Below, piece after piece: positions 23,553 through 34,467 of a DNA stretch of 64,000 nt. Position numbers and translations under genes: made by a program. The DNA is from Erigeron canadensis (taxonomy: Eukaryota; Streptophyta; Magnoliopsida; Asterales; Asteraceae): contig NC_057761.1 of NCBI RefSeq assembly GCF_010389155.1, positions 52,326,587-52,390,586 on the forward strand. Reading direction: 5' to 3'. The stretch's first letter is position 1, and each line of letters starts with the position of its first letter. A model generated the notes under the pieces. It did not search any database. It was given only the letters and a program-made list of their open reading frames with translations, and was not told the origin of the DNA.

Positions 23553-23938
23553 GCAAGCCCTCCCCCCACCCTGAAAGAATAGTAAAAAATGAAAAAAATA
23601 GTAAAAATTAGAAAACATACCCTTAACTTCCTTTTTAAGATTTAAATCTATTTTATGTCTCATACTTTCTCCCCTAATCCCGTTTTCATATCATCCATCA
23701 CCATTCATTGTCTCCGATCAATTTTTTACAATTAGCCCCCACCAATGTCGTTGTCGTTTTTTCTGGTGGATACTGTATGAAATTTGCCCTTAAGAAATTT
23801 GTTTTTAAATAGATTAAAACCATTTGTTTTTAGGTTTTAACATAAAGACTACATAGTAGTTTTCAAATGTACATCCTCACAGACAAATATATCTTACATA
23901 TATTTAATCTATTTAAAGATATATGTAACATATCTATA

Positions 23939-24173
23939 TCTATACTATATTATAAAACAAATTTACTTTTAATTTTTAACAATGTACACATTCTAATGCA
24001 TGAAGTACCATACATCATAACCACATTACAGCAATAACTTCCGCTACTCACCGGCGCCACTGCCACCACCACCAATCTCCGCCGCCACCACCGCCGCTTG
24101 CCACCGCCACCAGTCACCACCCTCACTGCCGCCACCTCCATCATTGCCGCAACACGTGTGTATTTTTCTCTCA
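23939..24173 (+). mobile_element. Helitron-like element, family B (GCC-triplet core)
   Basis: Begins TCTATACTATATTATAAAAC after a T-rich flank and continues with AAATTTACTTTTAATTTTTA, a start shared with the inverse of 35930-35988. The core is CCGCCACCACCGCC-like triplets, and the 3' part is TTGCCGCAACACGTGTG then TTTTTCTCTCA. It resembles family A at both ends but has a different interior. The exact 3' base is uncertain. Confidence 0.5.
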
Positions 24174-24639
24174 TATATTATAAAGTTAAATGTAAAAACG
24201 AGTAAAAGAAAAACTAAATTGAAATCCACAAGATTGACGGAAGTAAAGTCATGGATTAGCATTAATTGATCTCTTATGCCCAAGCTTGAAGAGCACGTAA
24301 TCCTGATTAGCTTTTGTCGGGGTCCGAGGTTAAAGTAATCGGCTATTTGAGAAGTACTTATTATTGAACTTCTATAGTTAATATGATTTGAAATTTATAA
24401 GTAAAAAAGATAGATCGAGAAATATTTGAAAGATAATCATAAAATTCTCTACATGTAAGTTGTTATAGTTTGATAAGAATTGTGAAAAATGATGATGGTA
24501 GTTTATATAATATTTAAGAGATCTATCGATGGTCTCGTTGATCTTGACAAATTTGTACAGATGTTGACCATTTTTCAAGAGTATTATTTTGACCCGTTGA
24601 CTTTTTTTTATCAATTTGGTTAATGCTTTTTTAATCATA
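24174..24639. other. Intergenic spacer
   Basis: No gene or element boundary recognised. Short frames only. Confidence 0.5.
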
Positions 24640-24947
24640 CGAGCATAGTATCCGCGCGTTGTGGCGTAATTTTATACCTAATTTTGTGGATGAACATATT
24701 GGTTACATAACGTGTCAAAAATATAGATTATGAGATTCTGTCGATTGGTTTAAAACCATATAGAAAGATCAACGTTAAAAAAATTAGAATCAAAGATCAG
24801 TTTATTTTTGTGGATTTAATTTATTTATAAGGGTAATTTCGGTAGTTAGGAATAGAATGAGTAAAATATAAAGTAAATGTGAAGGGTATTATGGTAATGA
24901 AAAAAATGCTTAATCTTAATTTCAATACCTTTTATAAGGGTTTATAG
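24640..24947 (-). mobile_element. Helitron-like element related to family A
   Basis: Starts CGAGCATAGTATCCGCGCG followed by TTGTGGCG, the reverse of a GC-rich 3' hairpin ending GCTCG. The other end reads CTTTTATAAGGGTTTATAGA, a diverged form of the family's TCTATA...TTATAAA start. The interior lacks the ATTTCATGCTCTTTCATT block, so this is a separate subfamily. Confidence 0.5.
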
Positions 24948-25293
24948 AAATGAACGATTTCAGTTATCGACAGTACTAAAGGTGAACTCGTTTGTCTTTT
25001 GTTCAGATGTTCAGGGTTTTTTATACCTGTTTGGGCTTCTAAAAAAAATTGGTTAAAATCACATTTTTGACACATCAGATGTTTGTTTTCCCTTTTGCAG
25101 TAGTCTTTTGATCTATTGACATCATTTTTCTATTGCAAATGAGGAGTCATTAAGAGTTTAATCTGTTCGTAATTCTACATCACGATATGGAAAGGCTAAT
25201 TGGAGTGAGTTGATTCTAGAGACCCGGCCACTTTTAGTAGAAATATTATACAGTATTTTTTCCTTTTTAATGCTTCTGTAGTTTTAGGAATCT

Positions 25294-25313
25294 GATGACT
25301 AAATTTAGTCATC
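25294..25313. promoter_or_regulatory. Perfect 20-bp palindrome upstream of RLK1
   Basis: GATGACTAAATTTAGTCATC is identical to its own reverse complement and holds two inverted TGACT half-sites. It lies about 377 bases before the RLK1 start codon. It could bind a dimeric factor (bZIP-type TGACT, or WRKY on the TGAC core), but that is inference. I do not see it before RLK2 or RLK3. Confidence 0.35.
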
Positions 25314-25689
25314 AACTGTCCCAACAGCTTTAAATAGGTTGAAACCCACCTCATATACTCTATTTTTTCTTTTACTTCACCAACTACAATATCCTTCCTC
25401 TTAAAATACCATTTTGACATAATATTCAAAACCTCCAAATTGACCTCTTCCTAGTCCACATAGAAACAAAAAAATTTCTATAATCATTCTCTTTTCTTCT
25501 TTCATGAACTAAAACTGCCGTATTTTGTAGGTCTCTCAGTACATAATTTCTGGACCACCAATCTTTACAAGTGTTTCCTCAGCTTCATGCAAATGGCAAG
25601 TATTATTATATAAATGTATCATATCTCATTTTTTTATTCTAATTTTCTTGCTCAACTCTCATTATATTTGTGTATATATATAAATAATC

Positions 25690-28017
25690 ATGGGAAGTAG
25701 TGGGCTAATCTTTTTCATCTTCATTTCATGTTTCTTATTCTTGTTTCAAATATGTCTATCAAGTATTGTCCAAATAGGCAAACTAAGCCCTGGATTCAAG
25801 GGCTCTCCAATGCTATTCATAGACAACAATGGTTTGTTCCTAAAATCAAACACTTCTAGTTTCGGGTTCGGTTTCAATACCAATAGTGATGTAACTTCAT
25901 TCACTTTGGTCATTCTTCATATAGCCACTTCACGGATCATTTGGTCCGCGAATCGTGACTTCCCAGTTGGCAATTCTGATAGTTTTTCATTTGATAATGA
26001 TGGAAATGCTGTCTTACAATCCAATGGGAATGTAGTTTGGTCAACAAACACAACGAAAACCGGGGTTTCTGCTATAGAATTGCTTGATTCAGGGAACTTG
26101 GTTTTAGTAAAAACCAATGGTGATATTGTTTGGCAAAGTTTTGACCATCCTACAAACACTCTCATGCCCAATCAAGATTTTTTGAAAGGAATGAAACTTG
26201 TAAGTAATCTCAAAAATAATATAACCTTTTCGTTACAAATCAAAACAGGAGATATGATTTTGTCAGCTGAATTCAACAACCCACAACCTTTTTGGTCTAT
26301 GGGAAAAGATAAGAGAAGAATTATAAACAAAAATGGTGGAGATAATAATTCTGCCTCCATTGAAGCCAATTCTTTGAGGCTTTACGACGAAAACAAAGTT
26401 TTACTGTCGCAATTTGTGTTTCAAGATGAATCTGATGATAATTCTACTTGGGTTTTGGTTTTAGAAGATGATGGTTTCGTTAAATTTTATGATCTTCAGT
26501 CTCAAATCACTGCAAGTGTTCAAATTCCAGATGATTCTTGCAGTAGACCACAAGCGTGTCCATCGTATTTTGTTTGTCATAGTGGGAATACTTGTCAATG
26601 TCCTTCAGGTTTGGCACAAGCTAACTGTAAACCACAAGTTGATGTTTCTTCATGTAACAAGTCGCGAGATTCAACAAGTCTGGTTAATGCAGGGGACAAT
26701 TTAAGTTATTCAGCACTCGGGTTTGTTGAGCCCGTTTCTAAAACTGACTTAGATAGCTGCAAATCATCATGTTTGAGTAATTGTAGCTGTTTGGCTATGT
26801 TCTTTGATAACAAGTCTGGAAACTGTTACTTTTTTGACCAAATTGGGAGCTTTGAAGTCACTAAAGATGGTGCGGATATTGGATCATATGTTAAAGTTTC
26901 TGTGGCGAATGCTTCTCAGGGACGAAAAAGAAAGAAACCGTCTACACAAGTTGTGATTGTGGTGGTTGTTGTAGTCTTAGTGGCAACAGTTGTTATTATG
27001 GGACTAGTAATCATGGGAATCAGTTATAACAAAAAGGACGACGAATCGGGTGATGGTCTGGATGAAGTTTCAGAAGAGGATACTTTCTTGGAGAACATAT
27101 CAGGGATGCCGGTCCGGTTCAGCTACAAAGATCTTCAAGAAGCGACTAATGACTTCACTACAAAGCTAGGTCAAGGTGGGTTCGGTTCGGTCTACCAAGG
27201 TGTCCTAAAAGATGGGACTCAACTTGCGGTCAAACGTCTTGAAGGGCTCGGTCAAGGAAAGAAAGAGTTTCGGGCGGAAGTGAGCATGATTGGTAGCATT
27301 CATCATCACCATCTGGTGAAACTCAAAGGGTTTTGTGCACAAGGAAAGCATCGGCTTCTAGTTTACGAATACATGGCAAACCGGTCATTAGACCGATGGA
27401 TATTTGGGGATGTTTCATTGGATTGGGATACTAGATACAATATAGCAATTGGAATGGCTAAAGGTCTCGCTTATCTTCACGAAGATTGTGATGTGAAAAT
27501 CGTTCACTGTGATATCAAGCCAGAAAATGTGTTGTTAGACGAAAACTTTTTAGCCAAAGTTTCAGATTTCGGTTTGGCTAAGCTTATGACACGAGAACAA
27601 AGTCATGTGTTTACCACATTAAGAGGGACTAGAGGGTACTTGGCTCCCGAATGGATCACAAACTACGCGATATCAGAAAAGAGTGATGTTTACAGCTACG
27701 GAATGGTATTACTTGAGATCATTAGTGGCCGAAAAAACTATAGCTCTTCTGAAACATCACATTTTCCAGCATATGCTTTCAAAATGATGGAAGAAGGTAA
27801 AATTCACATACTTTTGGATGATAAAATGAAGGTGGATGAGGACGATGACAGGGTTGTGGTGGCCACTCATGTAGCGTTGTGGTGCATACAGGACGATATG
27901 AACCTTAGACCGTCAATGACTAAAGTGGTGCGACTGCTAGAAAGGGTCGTGTCCGGTTCTTGCACCGCCAGCGGGTGGTCAAGCCGGGTTCTATTCAAGC
28001 TTGTACAAATCGTTTAG
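25690..28017 (+). CDS. RLK1: G-type lectin S-receptor-like Ser/Thr kinase, SD2-5 type
   Basis: An intronless gene of 775 codons. A signal peptide (residues 1-25) precedes a bulb-type lectin domain (about 30-170, with IIWSANRDFPV and WQSFDHPTNTL). A Cys-rich EGF-like segment (about 280-318), a PAN-like segment (about 335-405) and a transmembrane helix (about 420-446) follow. The kinase has the glycine loop GQGGFGSV near 495, the lysine in AVKRLE near 513, HCDIKPEN near 606, SDFGLAK near 627 and YLAPEW near 652. The Arg of the HRD motif is Cys, so this is a non-RD kinase, a class often linked to innate perception. It should act at the plasma membrane. The closest remembered relative is Arabidopsis SD2-5 (At4g32300). 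The frame shifts after residue about 755 relative to RLK3, replacing the family tail; the family-type tail (NSDAYLSDVRLSGPR) is still readable in another frame up to 28099. Confidence 0.92.
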   Translation: MGSSGLIFFIFISCFLFLFQICLSSIVQIGKLSPGFKGSPMLFIDNNGLFLKSNTSSFGFGFNTNSDVTSFTLVILHIATSRIIWSANRDFPVGNSDSFSFDNDGNAVLQSNGNVVWSTNTTKTGVSAIELLDSGNLVLVKTNGDIVWQSFDHPTNTLMPNQDFLKGMKLVSNLKNNITFSLQIKTGDMILSAEFNNPQPFWSMGKDKRRIINKNGGDNNSASIEANSLRLYDENKVLLSQFVFQDESDDNSTWVLVLEDDGFVKFYDLQSQITASVQIPDDSCSRPQACPSYFVCHSGNTCQCPSGLAQANCKPQVDVSSCNKSRDSTSLVNAGDNLSYSALGFVEPVSKTDLDSCKSSCLSNCSCLAMFFDNKSGNCYFFDQIGSFEVTKDGADIGSYVKVSVANASQGRKRKKPSTQVVIVVVVVVLVATVVIMGLVIMGISYNKKDDESGDGLDEVSEEDTFLENISGMPVRFSYKDLQEATNDFTTKLGQGGFGSVYQGVLKDGTQLAVKRLEGLGQGKKEFRAEVSMIGSIHHHHLVKLKGFCAQGKHRLLVYEYMANRSLDRWIFGDVSLDWDTRYNIAIGMAKGLAYLHEDCDVKIVHCDIKPENVLLDENFLAKVSDFGLAKLMTREQSHVFTTLRGTRGYLAPEWITNYAISEKSDVYSYGMVLLEIISGRKNYSSSETSHFPAYAFKMMEEGKIHILLDDKMKVDEDDDRVVVATHVALWCIQDDMNLRPSMTKVVRLLERVVSGSCTASGWSSRVLFKLVQIV

Positions 28018-28099
28018 TGAATATGGTACTTCATCAGGGCCTTCAGATGGTAATAGTGACGCGTATTTGTCGGATGTTAGACTATCAGGGCCTAGATAG

Positions 28100-28800
28100 A
28101 CATTAAGACATGTATATATGTGTCATATAAATTTCAAATGTTGTTTTATGAATGTATGTAGTATAGGGTAGGATTTTCAAAGTTTGTGCTGCATATATGA
28201 GATGTTAAAATTCTCAACCATTTGTCTTTATGTATAAATCGAATAAATTTGCTTGCTTATTTGTTTAAAGGTTACTTCCAACTAGATTTATGTCGTATAA
28301 CTGAATCGTATTCAATGAAGACATATTCGTCGATATCATCACATAACGCTAGTATCACAATATATGCAACAAGCAATCTTTCTTTTTTTATTATTGGTTT
28401 ATTATTCATCTATTTTTATTTTTTTTTATTATTTTATTATTTTATGTTATTTTTTAATTTCTTGACATATGTTGCTTGCTATATTTTATTGGCTTAATAA
28501 TCCAAAAATCATGCCGAAAAGAAAAACAAAAAACAAACCGGTTTGTAATCGTAACAGAATTGGGCCGTCATGTCAAGAGAGCCCGATTAAGATAACGAGA
28601 AAAATCATTTGGCCCTTTTTCTTTTACAATAGGAACTAGGAAGGAAGGGGACTCGATTGTAAAACATTAGTAACTTATATAGAACCAAAAAAAAAAGTTT
28701 AAAAGACTTGGAGGACCAGAACTGAATTAAATCATAACCACATGGACCAAAATTTACGGATAATATTAACTGCAAACGGGTATTTGTCCGCCCGTTAAAG
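28100..28800. other. RLK1 3' flank and APX6-type promoter copy
   Basis: The first part matches the flanks after RLK2 and RLK3 (for example CTCAACCATTTGTCTTTATG near 28216, seen again near 35450 and 43705). From about 28660 the sequence matches the region just before intact APX6 (36930-37077), including ACTTGGAGGAC and CCACATGGACCAAAA. So the promoter was duplicated with the gene fragment. No other gene is seen. Confidence 0.6.
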
Positions 28801-29266
28801 ATGTCGATCACTGCCGTCGACCTGTCCTTCCGGCATCATTTGGACTCTCAATTTCCCGCCAAACTTCGCCGGAAAGTTGAATATGGATGTACCTACAGAG
28901 CCGTTATATTCGCCGTTTGTTCCTCGTTATTCTCATCCAACGCCGTTAGTGAGTCAAGTAAATTTTGTTATCTTATACTGTACTTATATATTATAACTAC
29001 CACTTAATTACTTAAATACCATTAAAATATATAGCAAAATGTGTATGTATCTTCTGGGAGTGAGATTATGTAATTAATATTGTATTTACTTTACCTTTCT
29101 TGGCCCGTGAACAATTATGTTTGGGACGGAGGGAGTAGCAATTAGATAAGCCCTAAAATAACTATAGAAGGTCTTGGGGTTTTTGTATTTTTGGAATTTA
29201 AATAAGTTATGTATGGATGGAAATATGCAGATGAGGAGGATGATGTAAGAACTTCATATTGAAGAG
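28801..29266 (+). pseudogene. Truncated APX6 copy (exon 1, intron 1 and part of exon 2)
   Basis: Exon 1 (28801-28957, MSITAVDLSFRHHLDSQFP...) corresponds to exon 1 of the intact gene at 37078. Intron 1 follows, then exon 2 begins at 29231 (DEEDDVRTSY) and meets TGA where the intact copy reads TSYGRR. At about 29266 the APX6 sequence ends abruptly and joins sequence like the upstream region of RLK1 (around 25360), which leads into RLK2. All catalytic exons are missing, so no peroxidase can be made. The fragment marks a breakpoint of the tandem duplication. Confidence 0.85.
29104..29138. mobile_element. Stowaway-like MITE remnant in intron 1 of the APX6 fragment
   Basis: About 35 bases interrupt the match to intact APX6 intron 1: CTTTCTTGG then CAATTAGATAAG are adjacent in the intact copy near 37365 but separated here. 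The extra bases end in GGGACGGAGGGAGTA, the typical Stowaway terminal repeat. Only one terminus remains. Confidence 0.6.
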
Positions 29267-29578
29267 AATACATAACCCAATACTCCATTTTTTTTCACTT
29301 CACTAACTACAAAATTCTCCATCTAAATTATCATTTTGACATATTTTTTTAAAACCTCCAAATTGACCAATTCCTAGTCCACATACAAACAAAGAATTTT
29401 CTATCATCAATAATTCTATTCCCTAGTCCACATAATTTCCGGACCACCATTCTTTACTAGTGTTTCCTCAACTTGATGGAATGACAAGTATTATTATATA
29501 AATGTTTCATATCTCATTCTTTATTCTAAGTTTCTTGCTCAACTCTCATTATATTTGCGTGTGTATATATATATACTC

Positions 29579-31973
29579 ATGAGAGCTAGTGGGCTAATCT
29601 TTTTCATCTTCATTTCATGTTTCTTGTTCTTGTCTCAAACATGTCTATCAAGTATTGTCCAAATAGGCAAACTAAGCCCTGGATTCAACGGCTCTCTAAT
29701 GCTATATTTAGATTACAATGGTTTGTTTCTGAAATCAAACACTTCTAGTTTCGGGTTCGGTTTCAATACCAATAGTGATTTTACTTCATTCACTCTGGTC
29801 ATTGTTCATATAGCCACTGCACGGATCATTTGGTCCGTGAATCGTGACTTCCCGGTTGGAAATTCTTCTAGTTTTTCATTTGATAATGATGGAAATGCTG
29901 CCTTACAGTCCAATGGGAATGTAGTTTGGTCAACAAACACAACGAAAACCGGGGTTTCTGCTATCGAGTTGCTTGATTCAGGGAACTTGGTTTTAGTAAG
30001 GACCAATGGTGATATTGTTTGGCAAAGTTTTGACTATCCTACAAATACTCTTATGCCCACACAAGATTTTATCAAAGGGATGAAACTTGTAAGTAATCCT
30101 AAAAACAATATGACCTTTTCGTTACAAATCAAAACAGGAGATATGATTTTGTCAGCTGAATTTAACAACCCACAACCTTTTTGGTCTATGGGAAATGATA
30201 AGAGAAAATTTATAAACAATATTGGTGGAGATACTAATTCTGCCACTATTAAAGCCAATTCTTGGAGGTTTTATGACGAAAACAAAGTTTTCTTATGGCA
30301 ATTCGTATTTACAGATGAATCTGATGGTAATTCTACTTGGGTTTTGGTTTTAGAAGATGACGGTTTTGTTAAATTTTATGATCTTCAGTCCCAAATTACT
30401 GCAAGTGTTCAAATCCCACATGATATTTGCAGTAGACCACAAGCTTGTCCGTCGTATTTTCTTTGTTATAATGGGAATATTTGTCAATGTCCTTCGGGTT
30501 TGGCTCAAGTTAGCTGTAAACCACAAGTTGTTTCTTCATGTAACAAGTCGCGGGATTCAACAACTCTGGTAAATGCAGGGGACAATTTAAGCTATTCAGC
30601 ACTCAGGTTTGTTGAGCCTGATTCTAAAACTGACTTAGATAACTGCAAATCATCATGCTTGAACAATTGTACTTGTTTGGCTATGTTCTTTGATAACAAG
30701 TCTGGAAACTGTTACTTGTTTGACCAAATTGGGGGCTTTGAAGTCAATAAAGATGGTGCGGATATTGTATCATATGTTAAAGTTTCTGCGAAAGTTGTTG
30801 GGACCGGGACAGATGCTTCTCAGGGAAGAAAAAAGAATAAAGTATCTACACAAGTTGTGATTGTGGTGGTTGTTGTAGTCATAGTGGCAACAATTGTTAT
30901 TATTGGACTAGTAATCGTGGGAATCGGCTATAACAAAAAGAAGAAGGAATCGGGTGATGATCTGAATGAAATATCTGAAGAGGATACTTTCTTGGAGAAC
31001 ATATCAGGGATGCCGGTCCGGTTCAGCTACAAAGATCTTCAAGAAGCCACAAATGACTTCACTACAAAGCTAGGTCAAGGTGGGTTCGGTTCGGTTCGGT
31101 CTACCAAGGTGTCCTAAAAGATGGGACTCAACTTGCAGTCAAACGTCTTGAAGGGCTCGGTCAAGGAAAGAAAGAGTTTCGGGCGGAAGTGAGCATGATT
31201 GGTAGCATTCATCATCACCATCTGGTGAAACTTAAAGGGTTTTGTGCACAAGGAAAGCATCGACTTCTAGTTTACGAGTACATGGCAAATGGGTCATTAG
31301 ACCAATGGATATTTAGGGATATTTCGTTGGATTGGGATACTAGATACAACATAGCAATTGGGATGGCTAAAGGTCTCGCTTATCTTCACCAAGATTGTGA
31401 TGTGAAAATCATTCATTGTGATATAAAGCCGGAAAATGTGTTGTTAGATGATAACTTTTTAGCCAAAGTTTCAGATTTTGGTTTGGCTAAGCTTATGACA
31501 CGAGAACAAAGTCATGTGTTTACCACATTAAGAGGGACCAGAGGGTACCTGGCTCCTGAATGGATTAGAAAGTCTGCGATATCAGAAAAGAGTGATGTTT
31601 ACAGCTATGGAATGGTATTACTTGAGATCATTAGTGGCCGAAATAACTATAGCTCGTCTGAGCCATCAAATTTTCCATCATACGCTTTTAAAATGATGGA
31701 AGAAAGGTAAAGTTAACATACTTTTGGATGATAAAATGAAGGTGGATGAGAACGATGAAAGGGCCGTGGTGGCCACCCATGTAGCATTGTGGTGCATACA
31801 GGACGATATGAGCCTTAGACCGTCAATGGCTAAAGTGGTGCGAATGCTAGGAAAGGTCATGTCCGGTGCTTGCACCGCCAGCGGGTGGTCAAGCGTGCTT
31901 TTACAAATCGAATAACGAATACGCTAATAGTGACGCTTATTTGTCGGATGTTAGATTTTCAGGGCCTCGATAG
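29579..31973 (+). pseudogene. RLK2: SD2-5-type receptor kinase copy with frameshifts
   Basis: ATG 29579 opens a protein closely similar to RLK1 through signal peptide, lectin domain, EGF/PAN-like region, transmembrane helix and kinase glycine loop. At about 31092 the 5-base unit TTCGG is present once more than in RLK1, shifting the frame straight after GQGGFGSV and reaching a stop at 31115-31117. The kinase continues in another frame from about 31100 (AVKRLE, HCDIKPEN, SDFGLAK all intact). An extra A in GAAGAAAGG near 31704 shifts it again at MMEEG. The remaining C-terminal part reads to a stop near 31915; the family tail NSDAYLSDVRFSGPR is readable in a different frame to 31973. If translated, the product is a membrane lectin receptor without a kinase. 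Base errors in assembly are the alternative explanation. Confidence 0.85.
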
Positions 31974-32065
31974 ACATGTATACATGTGTGATATAAACTT
32001 CAAATGTTTATGTGTAGATAGGATTTTCAAAGTTTGTGTTGTATGTCGTGAGGATAAATAAGGCT

Positions 32066-32150
32066 TATGTGGCGTTAATAGGATTCGAACCAGGGTTCTA
32101 CAGGTGAATGGTAACAACTCGCCCACTTAACTTATACCATCAGGTTGCAA
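32066..32150 (-). repeat. tRNA-like SINE head downstream of RLK2
   Basis: On the minus strand a box A-like TATAAGTTAAGTGGGCGAG and box B GGTTCGAATCC are spaced as in a tRNA-derived promoter. A related but rearranged copy lies after RLK3 (42250-42360), so it predates the duplication. It is not a functional tRNA. Confidence 0.45.
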
Positions 32151-34459
32151 ATTTTTCATTCCCGAGTAATGAAATATGGCCAACTTATATCATAATAATT
32201 TTTCTCTTTCAACTATAATATTTTGAAGGAAAGTATCAAACATTTATAGAAGGTTCGAACTTCGAAGGATTTGAGTATAGAATCTGAAATTTTGTATAAG
32301 CTATGAATTGGAGTGTGAATTTTAGAAAATTTTAAAAAATTATTAGTTGTGATTTAGACAATCTTACCAATTTAATCCTATTTGTCCTCTCTCTCCCTTA
32401 TCAAGAATAGTTTGAACTAAATTTTAAACCCATGTCCAATATTGTTTACGAGTTTACGATACTATCAATATTAGATTTTCATATATTTAAGTCATAAAAG
32501 CTTATAAATTTTAAAAATATACAGTTTTAAGTGTTATACTTTACAAGTTGTAATACAATAATCATAGGTTCGTCACTGTTGAGATATATTGATGAAATTG
32601 TTTGACGTAGTCATTACACAAGACACATGTTATAATAATTTTTGTATAATAGAACTTTTTTGAAACCAGTTTTACTCATAATGTGATATTATTATGAAAG
32701 ATAATTAAGAATTAAAATATAAACATACTTGTGTGATCTTATACTTGACATTCAAGTATATGTACTTGAACATGATGCGAACCTATAGCACGCATAGGAT
32801 TTTTTTCAATCACCTGATTAGATAACAATTAGGATTTTTAATTTGAGTGACAATTGTAACTTCAAACATTAATACAAAAAAATAATATATAAAAAGGAGA
32901 AAATTATGTACCTTTTATATCAAGAGATAGTTATAGAATCTTGAATGGAGTTCATATTGATTTAGATTTAGTATTCAAGTAACCTTCTGTTGTAAATCGT
33001 GTTTTGTTATGTGATCGGTCCATATTTTGTGATTCTTATTGTGTTTAGGATAAAAATGTTGTATATCGTCATATGTTATTATGTTTGTGATATGTATTTA
33101 GAGTTCAAATTGTGTTTATATTAAATATTAAACTAAGTATTAATATTTATAATTTATAAAAATCTAATTTAATATTTGTTAATAAGTCATTAGTTTTAAA
33201 ATAATTTTTTGTAGACAATACTTCATATGTTGAGATCTTTTAAATTAATTATATGATTGTAGATTTTAAATAGTTCTCTCAGGTTATGGCTAAAAATAAA
33301 TATATATTAAGTATTCAAGGTTAAAAAGTGTAAATTATTGATTGAGAATTAAAAAATTTAAATTAATGAGATTTTTTCTACAAATTAGTATAAATATTAA
33401 TATAATAATATATTTAAATAATGATTATTATGATTTTTAATTTATTGTTAATCTAAATGATGACATAAGCGAAAGTCAATTTGATGAAATTAAGCGATTT
33501 GATTGGTTAATAAGTCATTAGTTCAGTTATCTTATAGTATATATATATTAAGATTAAGATGGCTACAGAATAAATTGCACAGCATATCAATGGAGTATAA
33601 TTACTAATTAGTTTAAACTCCCAATACTAATTGTTATCCTCATTTTTTTTAATTAAAATGTGTGAATTGTATTGATATTGAGAAATATGTACAATAATAC
33701 AAACTAAAGGAAAAAGGAACATTCAGCCTAATACATCCAATTCTAGTAAGTAAAAATCTATACCAACCCAAATATACTTCTATTTAATCACTTCCTATAC
33801 AAGCTCAATATTCAAACAATCAAACCAAATCTCAGACACTGCATCAAACTCAAAGTATGCTAAAAGGGAACCAAGTAGCTTCATCTTACACAACTCACTA
33901 TTCTCAATCGCATGCATACTTTAAGGAAACCAGAAGCATATTTTTACTAATGTTTTGATTCATTATACTTTTATGTAATAAGCCCGAAGATGTTCTATTG
34001 GGGGACAGACAAAGCAAAAAATACGGAATCCGAGTATTCAAACGGTATGAATTTCTACAATTCTACCTCATATGCTATGTTTCATATAATCGGTGAATTT
34101 CAAAAATTGGTTATTATTTGGATAAGTAAACTGATTTATCTTACGACAATGGTTGATTTTTTGTTGGTTTTTGGTTTGTACAAATTTTTTTGTTGGTAAC
34201 TTTCCATGATAATATGAGATTTATGATTGTAAAAAGTTCATAATGGAAGAATTTCTTTTGCTTTTAATGTATGTTCCAAGTTTTAATTTTTAACAATTAT
34301 ACAATGTTTCCACTATATGCACTTCTATCCCATGTTTAAAAGTTTTTTGTTCAACATCACACAAGTAAATTTTTTACCACTTGCTGGTAAATATTGTATA
34401 CGGTCCGCATGCATAAGATTTTGGCTTTTATTTCGGCACCTCGAAAAAAGGTCAATGAA
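32151..34459. other. RLK2 3' flank, AT-rich, no gene seen
   Basis: Parts match the flank after RLK3: 32200-32290 with 42770-42870, 33560-33650 with 43278-43350, and 34360-34459 with 43400-43495. The blocks 33652-33943 and 33976-34340 are absent from the RLK3 flank, so they are insertions here or deletions there. The first of these ends resemble no clear element. No coding sequence found. Confidence 0.55.
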
Positions 34460-34467
34460 GTTGTGAA

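Larger units (their letters stand above)
21724..23571 (+). mobile_element. Probable PIF/Harbinger-type element carrying only the Myb/SANT-like ORF
   Basis: The left end, GGTTGGACGGAGTGGGC, and the reverse complement of the right end, GGGTGGGGGGAGGGCTT, match at most of their first 14 positions. The trinucleotide TGA flanks both ends (21721-21723 and 23572-23574), consistent with Harbinger 3-bp duplications, although TWA is more usual. The element is much GC-richer than its surroundings and holds a Myb/SANT-like ORF typical of the second Harbinger protein. No DDE transposase is present, so it cannot move on its own. Confidence 0.5.

Noticed and set aside
32066..32150. tRNA gene
   Set aside because: Box A and box B motifs are present, but no acceptor stem or cloverleaf forms, and the sequence is shared by the duplicated flanks as a repeat.
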